From WRMS01 sp038562165 (lineage in GTDB: Bacteria > Bacillota > Peptococcia > DRI-13 > UBA5745), in NCBI GenBank assembly GCA_038562165.1, contig JBCFAO010000043.1:1-35230 (forward strand): DNA of 35,230 nucleotides. Reading direction: 5' to 3'. Shown piece after piece: positions 24,067 to 30,959 of this stretch (positions within the stretch are counted from its first letter, which is position 1; every line of letters begins with the position of its first letter). The notes below the pieces were generated by a model that saw only the letters and a program-made list of their open reading frames with translations, was not told where the DNA came from and searched no databases. The position numbers and the translations under genes were made by a program.

Positions 24067-24116
24067 AACCTTTTGCCGCAAAAAAGCCAGATAATGCGTC
24101 CTTTTGCTTTTTAAAT

Positions 24117-24169
24117 AAAAAAGGCCCCTGAGCAGGTTTGACTTAACGATAAGCCTGACAGGGGTTTTT
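24117..24169 (-). terminator. terminator of the sigma-54 activator gene
   Basis: CCCCTG/CAGGGG at the base plus an inner CAGG/CCTG stem, flanked by A and T tracts; on the minus strand it is followed by a T-rich run. It lies between the activator's stop and the sigma-54 promoter, so activator readthrough into the target operon is limited. Confidence 0.8.
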
Positions 24170-24172
24170 CAG

Positions 24173-24210
24173 TAAACCATAATTGGAATACATAAACCAT
24201 ATTTGGTTTA
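24173..24210 (-). promoter_or_regulatory. paired upstream activator sites for the sigma-54 regulator
   Basis: Two 18-bp sites 20 bp apart centre to centre: TAAACCATAATTGGAATA (24173-24190) and TAAACCATATTTGGTTTA (24193-24210). The second is a perfect palindrome TAAACCA-N4-TGGTTTA and the first is imperfect. Two helical turns of spacing put both on one face of the DNA. They lie between the activator gene and its probable target promoter, the expected enhancer location. Confidence 0.82.
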
Positions 24211-24254
24211 GAGGAGAAGAAAAGGGCATCAGCAAGAGGAAGAAAGGGATAGAA

Positions 24255-25628
24255 TCAGCAGGGGGGAGGGGAGAGATATTTTTTAATCTTGCGCATGGCA
24301 GTAGACTGGCTGATTTTTAGCAGCTCTGCGATTTTGTACGAGCTGTAATTCTTATGATGCAAACGGTTAAAGATCTGCCTTTCCACATCGTCCATCAGTT
24401 CTGCCAAAGAGCTGTGCTGATTCAGGCTTTCATCCATCCAAAGCTTTGTCATTTCGCCTTGCAGATGCTCCGGAATATCCTGACGGTCAATAATATCGTT
24501 TTCGCTGAGTATCATCATTTGTTCAACCAGATTTTTTAGCTCTCTGACATTACCGGGCCAGGGATAGCTTTCCAAAATCCTTAAAGCCTGATTGCTGAGG
24601 GATTTTTCAATGCCGTATTTTTCGTTGAAATGATCCAGATAATGCTTGATCAGGCGGGGAATATCTTCTTTGCGCTCCCGCAAGGGTGGGATTTTCAGAT
24701 TGATGACGTTGAGGCGGTAGTAGAGATCTTCCCGGAATTCTCCGCTGCGCACTAAAGCTTCCAGATTTTTATTGGTGGCGCTGATGATCCGGAGATTAAC
24801 GCGGATCAGCTCTTTGCCGCCTACCCGCATGAAAGTGCCTTCATTAATAATTTGCAAAAGCTTAGCCTGCTGCTGCAGGGGCAGCTCAGCCACTTCGTCA
24901 AACAATAACGTGCCGTTGTTGGCCAGCTCCAGTTTCCCAATATCGCCGTCTTTGTTGGCTCCGGTGAAAGCGCCTTTGGCGTAGCCAAAAAGCTCCGATT
25001 CCAAGAGATTGAGAGGAATGGCGCCGCAATTGATTTGGATGAAAGGAGCAGCGGCCCTGTTGCTCAACTGGTGGATCAGCTTGGCAATTTCATTTTTGCC
25101 CACGCCGGATTCGCCGGTGAGCAGAAGGGTGGTATCGTATTCGGCTACTTTAGCGGCCATAGCCACCAGCTTTCGCATAGCGGGGCTCTGATAAACCAAA
25201 TCGTTTAGCTTTTTGCGCTGCTCTAGCTGCCGCTTGTAAAACTCGGCCAGCTCTTTTTCTTTGGCGAATTGTTCCTTTAGGGCCAAAAATTCCGTTACGT
25301 CCCGGGAGTTGCTGATAACCTTGGTGATGTTGCCGGCGGCATCAAAAACCGGATTGGCCGTGACGATGATTTTTTGGCCGGTTCTGGTAGCCTGGAAAAG
25401 GGTGACCTTTTGTTTTTTGCGCAGGGAATCCACGATAGCGGAGGAGGAGATAATGCCTTCCTTTTCCAGCACGTCCACGTTTTTGCCCAGTATATAGTTT
25501 TCATCCTCAATACCAAGGAATTTTTTGCAGGCCTGGTTTAGAATCAGTACTTTGCCTTGGCCATCGGTGACAAAAATGCCATCGGAGCTATTATCAATGA
25601 TCATTTTTAATTCTTGGGAGCTGACCAT
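24255..25628 (-). CDS. sigma-54-dependent transcriptional activator with PAS domain
   Basis: A 457-residue enhancer-binding protein. A PAS domain lies at about residues 8-115, a short coiled region at 115-145, then the AAA+ domain with Walker A GESGVGKN (172-179), the sigma-54 contact GAFTGA (219-224), Walker B TLLFDE (240-245) and sensor/arginine-finger regions. A C-terminal TyrR-like helix-turn-helix (NYSSYKIAELLKISQSTAMR, 427-446) recognises DNA. The PAS input suggests a small ligand or redox cue. The ATG at 25628 has an AGAGGTGAT site; the frame is open 21 codons further upstream. It is encoded directly upstream of the crotonase/SucCD-like operon and would act at the sites 24173-24210. 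The activating signal is unknown. Confidence 0.93.
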   Translation of the reverse strand: MVSSQELKMIIDNSSDGIFVTDGQGKVLILNQACKKFLGIEDENYILGKNVDVLEKEGIISSSAIVDSLRKKQKVTLFQATRTGQKIIVTANPVFDAAGNITKVISNSRDVTEFLALKEQFAKEKELAEFYKRQLEQRKKLNDLVYQSPAMRKLVAMAAKVAEYDTTLLLTGESGVGKNEIAKLIHQLSNRAAAPFIQINCGAIPLNLLESELFGYAKGAFTGANKDGDIGKLELANNGTLLFDEVAELPLQQQAKLLQIINEGTFMRVGGKELIRVNLRIISATNKNLEALVRSGEFREDLYYRLNVINLKIPPLRERKEDIPRLIKHYLDHFNEKYGIEKSLSNQALRILESYPWPGNVRELKNLVEQMMILSENDIIDRQDIPEHLQGEMTKLWMDESLNQHSSLAELMDDVERQIFNRLHHKNYSSYKIAELLKISQSTAMRKIKKYLSPPPC

Positions 25629-25780
25629 GCTATCACCTCTTATGGCCATTTTATCATAAACCCTGAGCTCCCGCAAAATTAAACCATACATCGAGAAAAG
25701 CCGCCAATGACCAGATTTGTCTTGCCAAGCTTGACCCGGAATTCACTTTTGTCCGGTCTGCAAGTTTTGTCCTCTCTGTG

Positions 25781-25958
25781 CAAAAATGCAGGTTTGTATC
25801 CAGTAAGGGTGCCAGTTGAGCAAAAATGCAAGTTTGTATCCAGTAAGGGTGCCAGTTGAGCAAAAATGCAAGTTTGTATCCAGTAAGGGCGCCAGTTGAG
25901 CAAAAATGCAAGTTTGTATCCAGTAAGGGCGCCAGTTGAGCAAAAATGCAAGTTTGTA
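25781..25958 (-). repeat. four tandem 40-bp repeats plus a partial fifth
   Basis: Units begin at 25781, 25821, 25861 and 25901, exactly 40 bp apart, with an 18-bp fifth start. Each is CAAAAATGCAAGTTTGTATC followed by CAGTAAGGG(T/C)GCCAGTTGAG. The opening part is a variant of the dispersed core seen at 124, 16449 and 16629, but the joining sequence differs and the period is 40 rather than 41. All three minus-strand frames stay open here only because the unit lacks stops. The array lies upstream of the sigma-54 activator. Confidence 0.88.
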
Positions 25959-26108
25959 GACACCCCTTAGAGTTATGGCGGTTCAAAAAATAAGTAGAAA
26001 CGTATGACTTGGCTGTATCTAGTGCCTTGGCAGAAATGAATTCACTACCAAACTGCAAAAAATGCTTAAGCTTTCTAACATTTCCTCTGAAAGGGTCTCT
26101 AGACGTAG

Positions 26109-26406
26109 ACAAACTTGCAATTTTGCACAGAGGGGGACCTATAATAAGCCGACCACCCCCTGCCAGTGGGGGGGTACCCGTTTCTTTCCATTAGGGATAG
26201 GGCAATATAGTTTGAAAACCCTCTTATCCTCGCCGGCGGATCAGCGTGGGGTAGCGGAAATAACTAAAAATGCAAGTTTAAATTTCTGAATAAAGTTAAA
26301 TACCATCTTTGCTCTATATATAGTGTTTCGCCGTAAGAAGGAACATTATTGCATGGAATTTGCCACTGCCATAGAGAAACGGCCCACTTTAAACCTGCAA
26401 TTTTGT
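26109..26406. repeat. scattered single copies of the dispersed core
   Basis: Single cores occur at 26109-26129 (ACAAACTTGCAATTTTGCA), near 26262 (AAAATGCAAGTTTA, partial) and at 26391-26406 (AAACCTGCAATTTTG). From 25959 to 26541 I see no credible gene, only these cores and a C/G-run hairpin near 26150-26170. Confidence 0.65.
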
Positions 26407-26541
26407 CTGCTGGGCCTTTGCGCCAAGGTGTAATTTTGCGGGAGGTTAGGTTGTACGGCAGAGGCGGTTGCACAGCCCTGTGCCGGGTGAGATGCCCAGA
26501 AGAGGAAGATTTATTTTTAGAATTCCCGATAGCCAGACAAC

Positions 26542-26588
26542 AAAAAACCGCTTAACTTTTGCCTAATGGCTTAGTTAAACGGTTTTTT
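26542..26588 (-). terminator. terminator of the tRNA operon
   Basis: AAAAAACCG and CGGTTTTTT form the base stem, extended by TTAAC/GTTAA and an inner GCC/GGC. On the minus strand a T tract follows. It lies just after tRNA-Leu. Confidence 0.85.
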
Positions 26589-26592
26589 GTAG

Positions 26593-26676
26593 TGCGGTCG
26601 AGAGGACTTGAACCTCCATGCCCTTGCGAGCACTAGAACCTGAATCTAGCGCGTCTGCCAATTCCGCCACGACCGC
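26593..26676 (-). tRNA. tRNA-Leu (CAG anticodon)
   Basis: The acceptor GCGGTCG/CGACCGC and anticodon stem CTAGA/TCTAG with loop TTCAGGT give anticodon CAG. A long variable arm (GTGCTCGCAAGGGCAT) marks a class II tRNA. Discriminator A; CCA is not encoded. Last gene of the seven-tRNA operon. Confidence 0.95.
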
Positions 26677-26706
26677 AGATGGCAAGTAAAAATGTTTTAT
26701 AAAAAA

Positions 26707-26782
26707 TGGCTGGGGTGCTAGGACTCGAACCTAGGAATGACGGAGTCAGAGTCCGTTGCCTTACCAACTTGGCTACACCCCA
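26707..26782 (-). tRNA. tRNA-Gln (CTG anticodon)
   Basis: Acceptor TGGGGTG/CACCCCA, anticodon stem ACGGA/TCCGT with loop CTCTGAC, anticodon CTG. Discriminator G and encoded CCA. Confidence 0.94.
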
Positions 26783-26799
26783 ACAAAACTTAGCAAAAG

Positions 26800-26885
26800 T
26801 GGTGGAGGGAGAAGGATTCGAACCTTCGAAGGCAGTGCCAGCAGATTTACAGTCTGCCCCCTTTGGCCAACTCGGGAATCCCTCC
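26800..26885 (-). tRNA. tRNA-Tyr (GTA anticodon)
   Basis: Acceptor GGAGGGA/TCCCTCC, anticodon stem GCAGA/TCTGC with loop CTGTAAA, anticodon GTA. A long variable arm fits bacterial tRNA-Tyr. Discriminator A and encoded CCA. Confidence 0.95.
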
Positions 26886-26911
26886 ACAGTGGGTAAATAT
26901 AGTAGGTAATA

Positions 26912-26987
26912 TGGAGCCGACGATGGGACTCGAACCCGCAACCTGCTGATTACAAATCAGCTGCTCTGCCAATTGAGCTACGTCGGC
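26912..26987 (-). tRNA. tRNA-Thr (TGT anticodon)
   Basis: Acceptor GCCGACG/CGTCGGC, anticodon stem GCTGA/TCAGC with loop TTTGTAA, anticodon TGT. Encoded CCA. Confidence 0.95.
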
Positions 26988-26994
26988 AAGATAA

Positions 26995-27071
26995 TGGCGG
27001 AGCCGACGAGAGTCGAACTCGCGATCTCCTGCGTGACAGGCAGGCATGTTAGGCCACTACACCACGGCTCC
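26995..27071 (-). tRNA. tRNA-Asp (GTC anticodon)
   Basis: Acceptor GGAGCCG/CGGCTCC, anticodon stem CCTGC/GCAGG with loop CTGTCAC, anticodon GTC. Discriminator G and encoded CCA. Confidence 0.95.
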
Positions 27072-27098
27072 GCAAGATAAAAACAAAAGAAGAAAAAA

Positions 27099-27173
27099 TG
27101 GTGACCCGGACGGGAATCGAACCCGTGTTACAGCCTTGAAAGGGCCGTGTCTTAACCTCTTGACCACCGGGCC
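27099..27173 (-). tRNA. tRNA-Glu (TTC anticodon)
   Basis: Acceptor GGCCCGG/CCGGGTC with one wobble, anticodon stem CGGCC/GGCTG with loop CTTTCAA, anticodon TTC. Encoded CCA. Confidence 0.95.
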
Positions 27174-27196
27174 AGTATTGCTGATCACCTGAATAC

Positions 27197-27273
27197 TGGT
27201 CGGGGCAGAGGGATTCGAACCCCCGACCCCCTGGTCCCAAACCAGGTGCGCTACCAAGCTGCGCTATGCCCCG
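27197..27273 (-). tRNA. tRNA-Pro (TGG anticodon)
   Basis: Acceptor CGGGGCA/TGCCCCG, anticodon stem CCTGG/CCAGG with loop TTTGGGA, anticodon TGG. Discriminator A and encoded CCA. First gene of the operon. Confidence 0.95.
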
Positions 27274-27291
27274 CTTGACGTGACAAAATGT

Positions 27292-27320
27292 ATTTTAGCA
27301 AACAAAGGCATATTCGTCAA
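27292..27320 (-). promoter_or_regulatory. sigma-A promoter of the tRNA operon
   Basis: On the minus strand TTGACG and TAAAAT are separated by 17 bp, starting about 18 bp before tRNA-Pro. All seven tRNAs are closely packed downstream. Confidence 0.85.
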
Positions 27321-27356
27321 TAGCTTTTAATAAAATATTTCGTGAAACGGTAATGT

Positions 27357-27391
27357 CCCATAATTAACCCCTAAACCTTGATAATTATGGG
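27357..27391 (+). promoter_or_regulatory. 10-bp inverted repeat in the leader of the next gene
   Basis: CCCATAATTA (27357-27366) and TAATTATGGG (27382-27391) pair perfectly around a 15-base loop, 37 bp upstream of the ATG at 27428. It could be an operator or a leader hairpin; only a short T-rich run follows, so it is a weak terminator at best. Confidence 0.55.
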
Positions 27392-27427
27392 TTTATTAGG
27401 AAATATTGAAGAAGCGAAGGTGATAAC

Positions 27428-28771
27428 ATGACTTACCCCGGCGAAAAGACAATCATTAAGATGGCAGATTCTATAGGCAGGGACTTGTCAGAGTACTACT
27501 TTGACCATCCTGGTGCCAAGCCTGAGGATTGTTTGAAAGACGGACATTTGACGGAAAGCTTCTTGTCATTGTTCCCTATTTTGCTTTCCTTAGTCGATGG
27601 CAGAAAAGAGTATCTGCCTCAAATGGCTGCTCAGCTTTTCTCCCAACGTCTGCCGGAGCTGGAGAATAAAGCGGTATCCATGTTTTGCATCGATGCTGTT
27701 CAGGCATTTTGCCAAAGTTATCTTAAAGGTGAACTAACATTGCGGCCGGATATTCTACAGGAACGAAAAGCGGTATCGGCGGAAATCAATAAAGGAGAAT
27801 TAAGCAAAAAACGGGAGCTGCCTCCGGAGCGGGAGTTGGCCCAGGAGCAAAAAGGCAGTAAGGATCAGGTGTTGTCTCCTCAAAAGCAGGAATTGCTGCA
27901 GGAGCAGGATGGCCAGCAGGACCAGATTGCTTTTGATTCCACAGGCAAAGATGTGATTTCTATCTCCAGTATACGTTATTATACAAAGAAAGCAGAACCG
28001 GGCAAAAGAAAACAGGAAACGGATAAAGTTGAGATGAGTAAGGAGGCCGGCAAGGAGGCTGCGGCAGGGAAGGCGGCTGTGCAAGCAGAGGAGGCAAAGG
28101 CAGCGGGCCAGCAGGCCGCCGCAAATGCAGAAGAAGAGGAACTGGCTGCAGAGCATGCTAAAGCCGTTATTGCGCCGTTGCCGGAAATGCAGCAGGCGCC
28201 GGAATTGGAAAATATTGTCCCGGCAGCTTTGGAACCGGAGGGCCCGGCAATTTCAGAACCGGAAATTAAAATAGGGTTAAAGTCGGAAAAAGAGATTGAT
28301 CCGGAGTATCGTTTACTTCGGCTATTGTCCTGGAGTTTTCCCGGTGAGACAGTTCTGTTAAACTGGCCCTTCCGCAGCTATTTATTCGAAGCTTACCTGC
28401 CCAGGCTGCGGCTGGCCGTTAAATTAGGCGAACCCCCCAGAACCCCTTCCCAAACGGGACTTTGGCTAAAGAAAGAGAACATTACTGTCATTTGGATAAC
28501 CAACAGGATGCTTAAGGACCCCGTGGGGCTGCGCAGGCAACTGAAGCTGGCGGTGGGCAAGGCGGATCATCAAGGAGTCGGCTATTTCCGGAAGCTGGTC
28601 TTATCTGAGGGAAAAGAAGATAGCAAGGGCTATGAAGAGGCCTCGGAAGCCAAGCCCCTATTTGATTTAACGGCAGAAATCGAAAAGACCATGGCAGGAT
28701 CAGAAAAAGCCGGCGCTTTAATCAAGAAAAAATCTATTGCGGATTTTCGCAGAGCCGGCCGGAATTTTTGA
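27428..28771 (+). CDS. hypothetical protein with charged central region and degenerate nuclease-like C-terminus
   Basis: A 447-residue protein I do not recognise as a whole. Residues 1-110 are helical and may be a small domain. Residues about 110-285 are low-complexity, rich in Glu, Lys, Gln and Ala, and likely disordered or coiled coil. Residues about 293-378 resemble the DUF559/PD-(D/E)xK nuclease core: LLSWSFPGETVLL, then YLFEAYLPRLRLAVKLGE, and NITVIWITNRMLKDPVGL as the closing strand and helix. The catalytic positions look lost: the usual Asp in DFY is Glu321 and the usual ExD is Lys332-Leu-Gly334. If so it is a binding, not cutting, domain. The gene stands alone with its own terminator. 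The nuclease-fold relation is inference by eye. Confidence 0.7.
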   Translation: MTYPGEKTIIKMADSIGRDLSEYYFDHPGAKPEDCLKDGHLTESFLSLFPILLSLVDGRKEYLPQMAAQLFSQRLPELENKAVSMFCIDAVQAFCQSYLKGELTLRPDILQERKAVSAEINKGELSKKRELPPERELAQEQKGSKDQVLSPQKQELLQEQDGQQDQIAFDSTGKDVISISSIRYYTKKAEPGKRKQETDKVEMSKEAGKEAAAGKAAVQAEEAKAAGQQAAANAEEEELAAEHAKAVIAPLPEMQQAPELENIVPAALEPEGPAISEPEIKIGLKSEKEIDPEYRLLRLLSWSFPGETVLLNWPFRSYLFEAYLPRLRLAVKLGEPPRTPSQTGLWLKKENITVIWITNRMLKDPVGLRRQLKLAVGKADHQGVGYFRKLVLSEGKEDSKGYEEASEAKPLFDLTAEIEKTMAGSEKAGALIKKKSIADFRRAGRNF

Positions 28772-28803
28772 AAAATAAACGTTCTGAAATTTGCCGGCAT
28801 AAA

Positions 28804-28855
28804 AAATAGACGCTCGCTTCATTGCTGAAACGGCGTCTATTTGTGTTTTTTGCCT
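28804..28855 (+). terminator. terminator of the 447-residue protein gene
   Basis: AAATAGACGC and GCGTCTATTT form the base of a long hairpin, extended inward by CGCTTCA/TGAAACG with one mismatch, followed by a T-rich tract. Confidence 0.85.
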
Positions 28856-28900
28856 TTCGGCTTACTTCGTCGACTTAAAATAAAAATACCTCCTAATTAA

Positions 28901-29269
28901 TTAAACCGCCATTGCAAATGGTACTTCGATTTCTCTCTTGTTTGATTTAGCGGTCATGTGGCTGGCCTTAAATTTACTAACTAAGCTTTCGCAGGAAGCT
29001 AATGGATTCATATCTTCGCTGCAGGTCACCATATCAACGGTGGCCCGGCGGCCCTCCGGCCAGGTGTGAATTGTCAGATTGGCTTTAGGTACGATCAATA
29101 CGCCGCTGATACCATCCTGGCTAAATTGATGAAAAACGCTGTTTTCCACAACCAAACCGTTTTCGCCGGCAGCATCCCTTACTAAAGCTTCCAATTGATG
29201 CAAATCCCGAAGCAACTCCATGTCACAATCATGGATCTCGGCCAACACATGAAGGCCCATTACTTTCAT
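28901..29269 (-). CDS. SpeH/SpeD-like protein lacking the pyruvoyl-forming serine
   Basis: A 122-residue member of the bacterial class 1B S-adenosylmethionine decarboxylase family, matching its length and fold: MKVMGLHVLAEIHDCD, SQDGISGVLIVP, TIHTWPEG and ATVDMVTC. The active enzyme is made by self-cleavage between Glu62 and Ser63 of an ESH motif, Ser63 becoming the pyruvoyl group. Here residues 62-64 are Lys-Ala-Asn, so processing at that bond is impossible; His68 and Cys83 remain. The protein is thus likely inactive as a decarboxylase and may be a partner or regulator. A near-consensus promoter precedes it. No spermidine synthase (speE) is in the window. Confidence 0.88.
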   Translation of the reverse strand: MKVMGLHVLAEIHDCDMELLRDLHQLEALVRDAAGENGLVVENSVFHQFSQDGISGVLIVPKANLTIHTWPEGRRATVDMVTCSEDMNPLASCESLVSKFKASHMTAKSNKREIEVPFAMAV

Positions 29270-29332
29270 CTATCATGCCCCCTTATTTAATTTTTGTGTA
29301 ACAAAAACCCAGATTTCTAAAGAATCAACCCA

Positions 29333-29360
29333 ATTATACTATATTTTGACCCCCTGTCAA
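29333..29360 (-). promoter_or_regulatory. sigma-A promoter of the SpeH-like gene
   Basis: On the minus strand TTGACA and TATAAT are both perfect, with a 16-bp spacer, about 64 bp before the start codon. Confidence 0.85.
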
Positions 29361-29437
29361 CTAGTTGGGAACTTTTTAAAATTTCCTGCGTCTAAACAGC
29401 CAGAAAGACACAATAAACATAGAGGGAAGGGATCAGG

Positions 29438-30193
29438 ATGAATGGCAAAAAACTTGGTCAATTGACATTAATTGTAGTATTGGTAGGAGTACTTGTTGTA
29501 TCGGCTTCCTGGGCCGCCACTTTGCCTAAAACCGGCAGTTTAATGGCTGCTGCAGAAAGCCAGTCAACCCAGAGAAGCATCACAGTGACGGGAGCGGGAG
29601 CCGTATCGGTCAAACCGGATATGGCGGTAATCACCGTAGGCGTGCAGACCAGAGGGGCAAAAGCTGAGGCGGCTCAAAAAGAAAATGCTGCGCAGATGGA
29701 TGCCCTTACCAAAGTGATTAAAGAAGCCGGTATTGCCGACGCCGACATGCAAACTTCCAACTATAGCATTTACGAAGACGTATCTTATGATTATGAAAAA
29801 AACACCAGAAAGGTGAATGGCTATGTTGTAAATAACAGCATGACCATTAAAGTAAGAGATATTGCAAAAGTAAGCGGCATTATCGATTTAGCGGGGCAAT
29901 CCGGCGCCAATAGCATTAACGGCATTTATTTTACCGTCAGCGACGAAAGCAAATATTATGGGGAAGCTTTGAAAGCTGCCGTAAAAAATGCCAAAGATAA
30001 GGGCGATGTGCTGGCGGCAGCCGGCGGTGCAGTTGTAGGCCAGGTAGTGCAGATGACAGAGGCCAGCTATGGCGGCGGCATTATCGTTAAAAGCGCGGCG
30101 GCTAGGGATATGGCGGCGGGGGCTGCCACACCCATAGAAGCCGGTTCTATGGAAATTACGGCCAATGTCACGGTGACTTACGCTATCCAATAA
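29438..30193 (+). CDS. SIMPL (DUF541) domain protein, exported
   Basis: A 251-residue protein with an N-terminal signal or anchor (about residues 8-26, LTLIVVLVGVLVVSASWAA) and a SIMPL/DUF541 domain. Characteristic parts are ITVTGAGAVSVKPDMAVITVGVQTRG near residues 47-73, the helix with AAQKENAAQMDALTKVIKEAGI, the conserved NYSIYEDVSYDY and GYVVNNSMTIKVRDI stretches, and ANVTVTYAI at the end. The family is linked to the cell surface and stress in various bacteria but its chemistry is unknown. The site AGGGAAGGGATCAGG precedes the ATG. Two terminators follow. Confidence 0.9.
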   Translation: MNGKKLGQLTLIVVLVGVLVVSASWAATLPKTGSLMAAAESQSTQRSITVTGAGAVSVKPDMAVITVGVQTRGAKAEAAQKENAAQMDALTKVIKEAGIADADMQTSNYSIYEDVSYDYEKNTRKVNGYVVNNSMTIKVRDIAKVSGIIDLAGQSGANSINGIYFTVSDESKYYGEALKAAVKNAKDKGDVLAAAGGAVVGQVVQMTEASYGGGIIVKSAAARDMAAGAATPIEAGSMEITANVTVTYAIQ

Positions 30194-30232
30194 GTTTATT
30201 GCTGATTGAGGACAATAAAATATAAGAAGAAG

Positions 30233-30278
30233 AAAAAGGACATCGTCCGGGGGCAAAACCCGGCGGTGTCCTTTTTTT
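30233..30278 (+). terminator. terminator after the SIMPL gene
   Basis: AAAAAGGACATCGTCCGGG pairs with the CCCGG-CGGTGTCC arm, with wobbles, around a short loop, followed by seven T. Confidence 0.88.
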
Positions 30279-30323
30279 AGGATAGATCCACTCTCTCAGA
30301 TTGCGGAGATGCATTCGAAACCG

Positions 30324-30362
30324 AAAAAAGCTTGTTCCCATGAGCCAGGAACAGGCTTTTTT
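30324..30362. terminator. second terminator, bidirectional
   Basis: AAAAAAGCTTGTTCC and GGAACAGGCTTTTTT pair with a single wobble around a 9-base loop. The A and T tracts make it usable from either strand. It isolates the MarR gene from the SIMPL gene. Confidence 0.88.
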
Positions 30363-30410
30363 CACGTTAGCGATCTTTTAGTAAAATGCCTCACCGATTT
30401 CCGGAGAAAT

Positions 30411-30443
30411 TAGTTGACTAATCAATTAACCTGGTGTTATGAT
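30411..30443 (+). promoter_or_regulatory. promoter overlapping a MarR-type operator
   Basis: TTGACT (30414-30419) and TATGAT (30438-30443) are 18 bp apart. The -35 lies in a near-palindrome TAGTTGACTAATCAATTA (30411-30428) that contains the TTGA-N4-TCAA form typical of MarR operators, so the MarR protein encoded next probably represses its own promoter. Confidence 0.72.
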
Positions 30444-30466
30444 GAGTCATAAAAGGGTGGTTTTTT

Positions 30467-30922
30467 GTGGAAAAACGCAAATCGTTAATTAAGGCGATTC
30501 TTGATACTTACCGGATTAGTTTGGCTTATATCGGTGAAAGTATATCAAAATATGGCATTGGCCGGGGCCAGTGGTACTTCTTTAATAGGCTGCTGCTGAG
30601 CGGAGATGGTATCTCCCAGGAGCAGCTTTCGGAAGAGATGGTTGTGGATAGCGCTCATACGGCCCGGGCTATTAAGAAGCTGGAGGAAGACGGCTACGTT
30701 TTTCGTAAAGCAGATCCCGGCGATGGCCGCAGGAAAAAGGTCTATGTAACGGAAAAAGCCGTTGCCATCAGAGAAGAGTACCATCAGATATATAAAGAGC
30801 TGAATAAGATTCTGACCGCGGGCTTCACCCCTGAGGAAGTGGAGCTTATCCGGCACTTATTGTACCGGATGCGGGACAATATCGATATATATGTAAAAAC
30901 CAGGATTAAAGACAGTCAATAA
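30467..30922 (+). CDS. MarR-family transcriptional regulator
   Basis: A 151-residue winged-helix repressor. The DNA-binding part is at about residues 45-105 (LLSGDGISQEQLSEEMVVDSAHTARAIKKLEEDGYVFRKADPGDGRRKKVYVTEKA-type layout, with wing DGRRKK), between N- and C-terminal dimerisation helices. It starts with GTG (30467) behind GGGTGG. A TrmO-like gene follows 37 bp downstream, probably in the same transcript. The inducer is unknown. Confidence 0.9.
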   Translation: MEKRKSLIKAILDTYRISLAYIGESISKYGIGRGQWYFFNRLLLSGDGISQEQLSEEMVVDSAHTARAIKKLEEDGYVFRKADPGDGRRKKVYVTEKAVAIREEYHQIYKELNKILTAGFTPEEVELIRHLLYRMRDNIDIYVKTRIKDSQ

Positions 30923-30959
30923 AACAGGGCAATAGCCTGATTAATGACGGAGTTTAATA

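Noticed and set aside
25654..26112. Long overlapping minus-strand open frames across the 40-bp repeats, with a repeating LHFCSTGALTGYK-like peptide
   Set aside because: All three frames stay open because the 40-bp unit has no stops, and a 40-bp period shifts frame each time. No ribosome binding site or conserved protein is visible.
26633..27257. Open reading frames across the tRNA cluster, several with RVRVPSSAP-like peptides
   Set aside because: These are the well-known false translations of tRNA genes on either strand; the tRNA structures explain the sequence.
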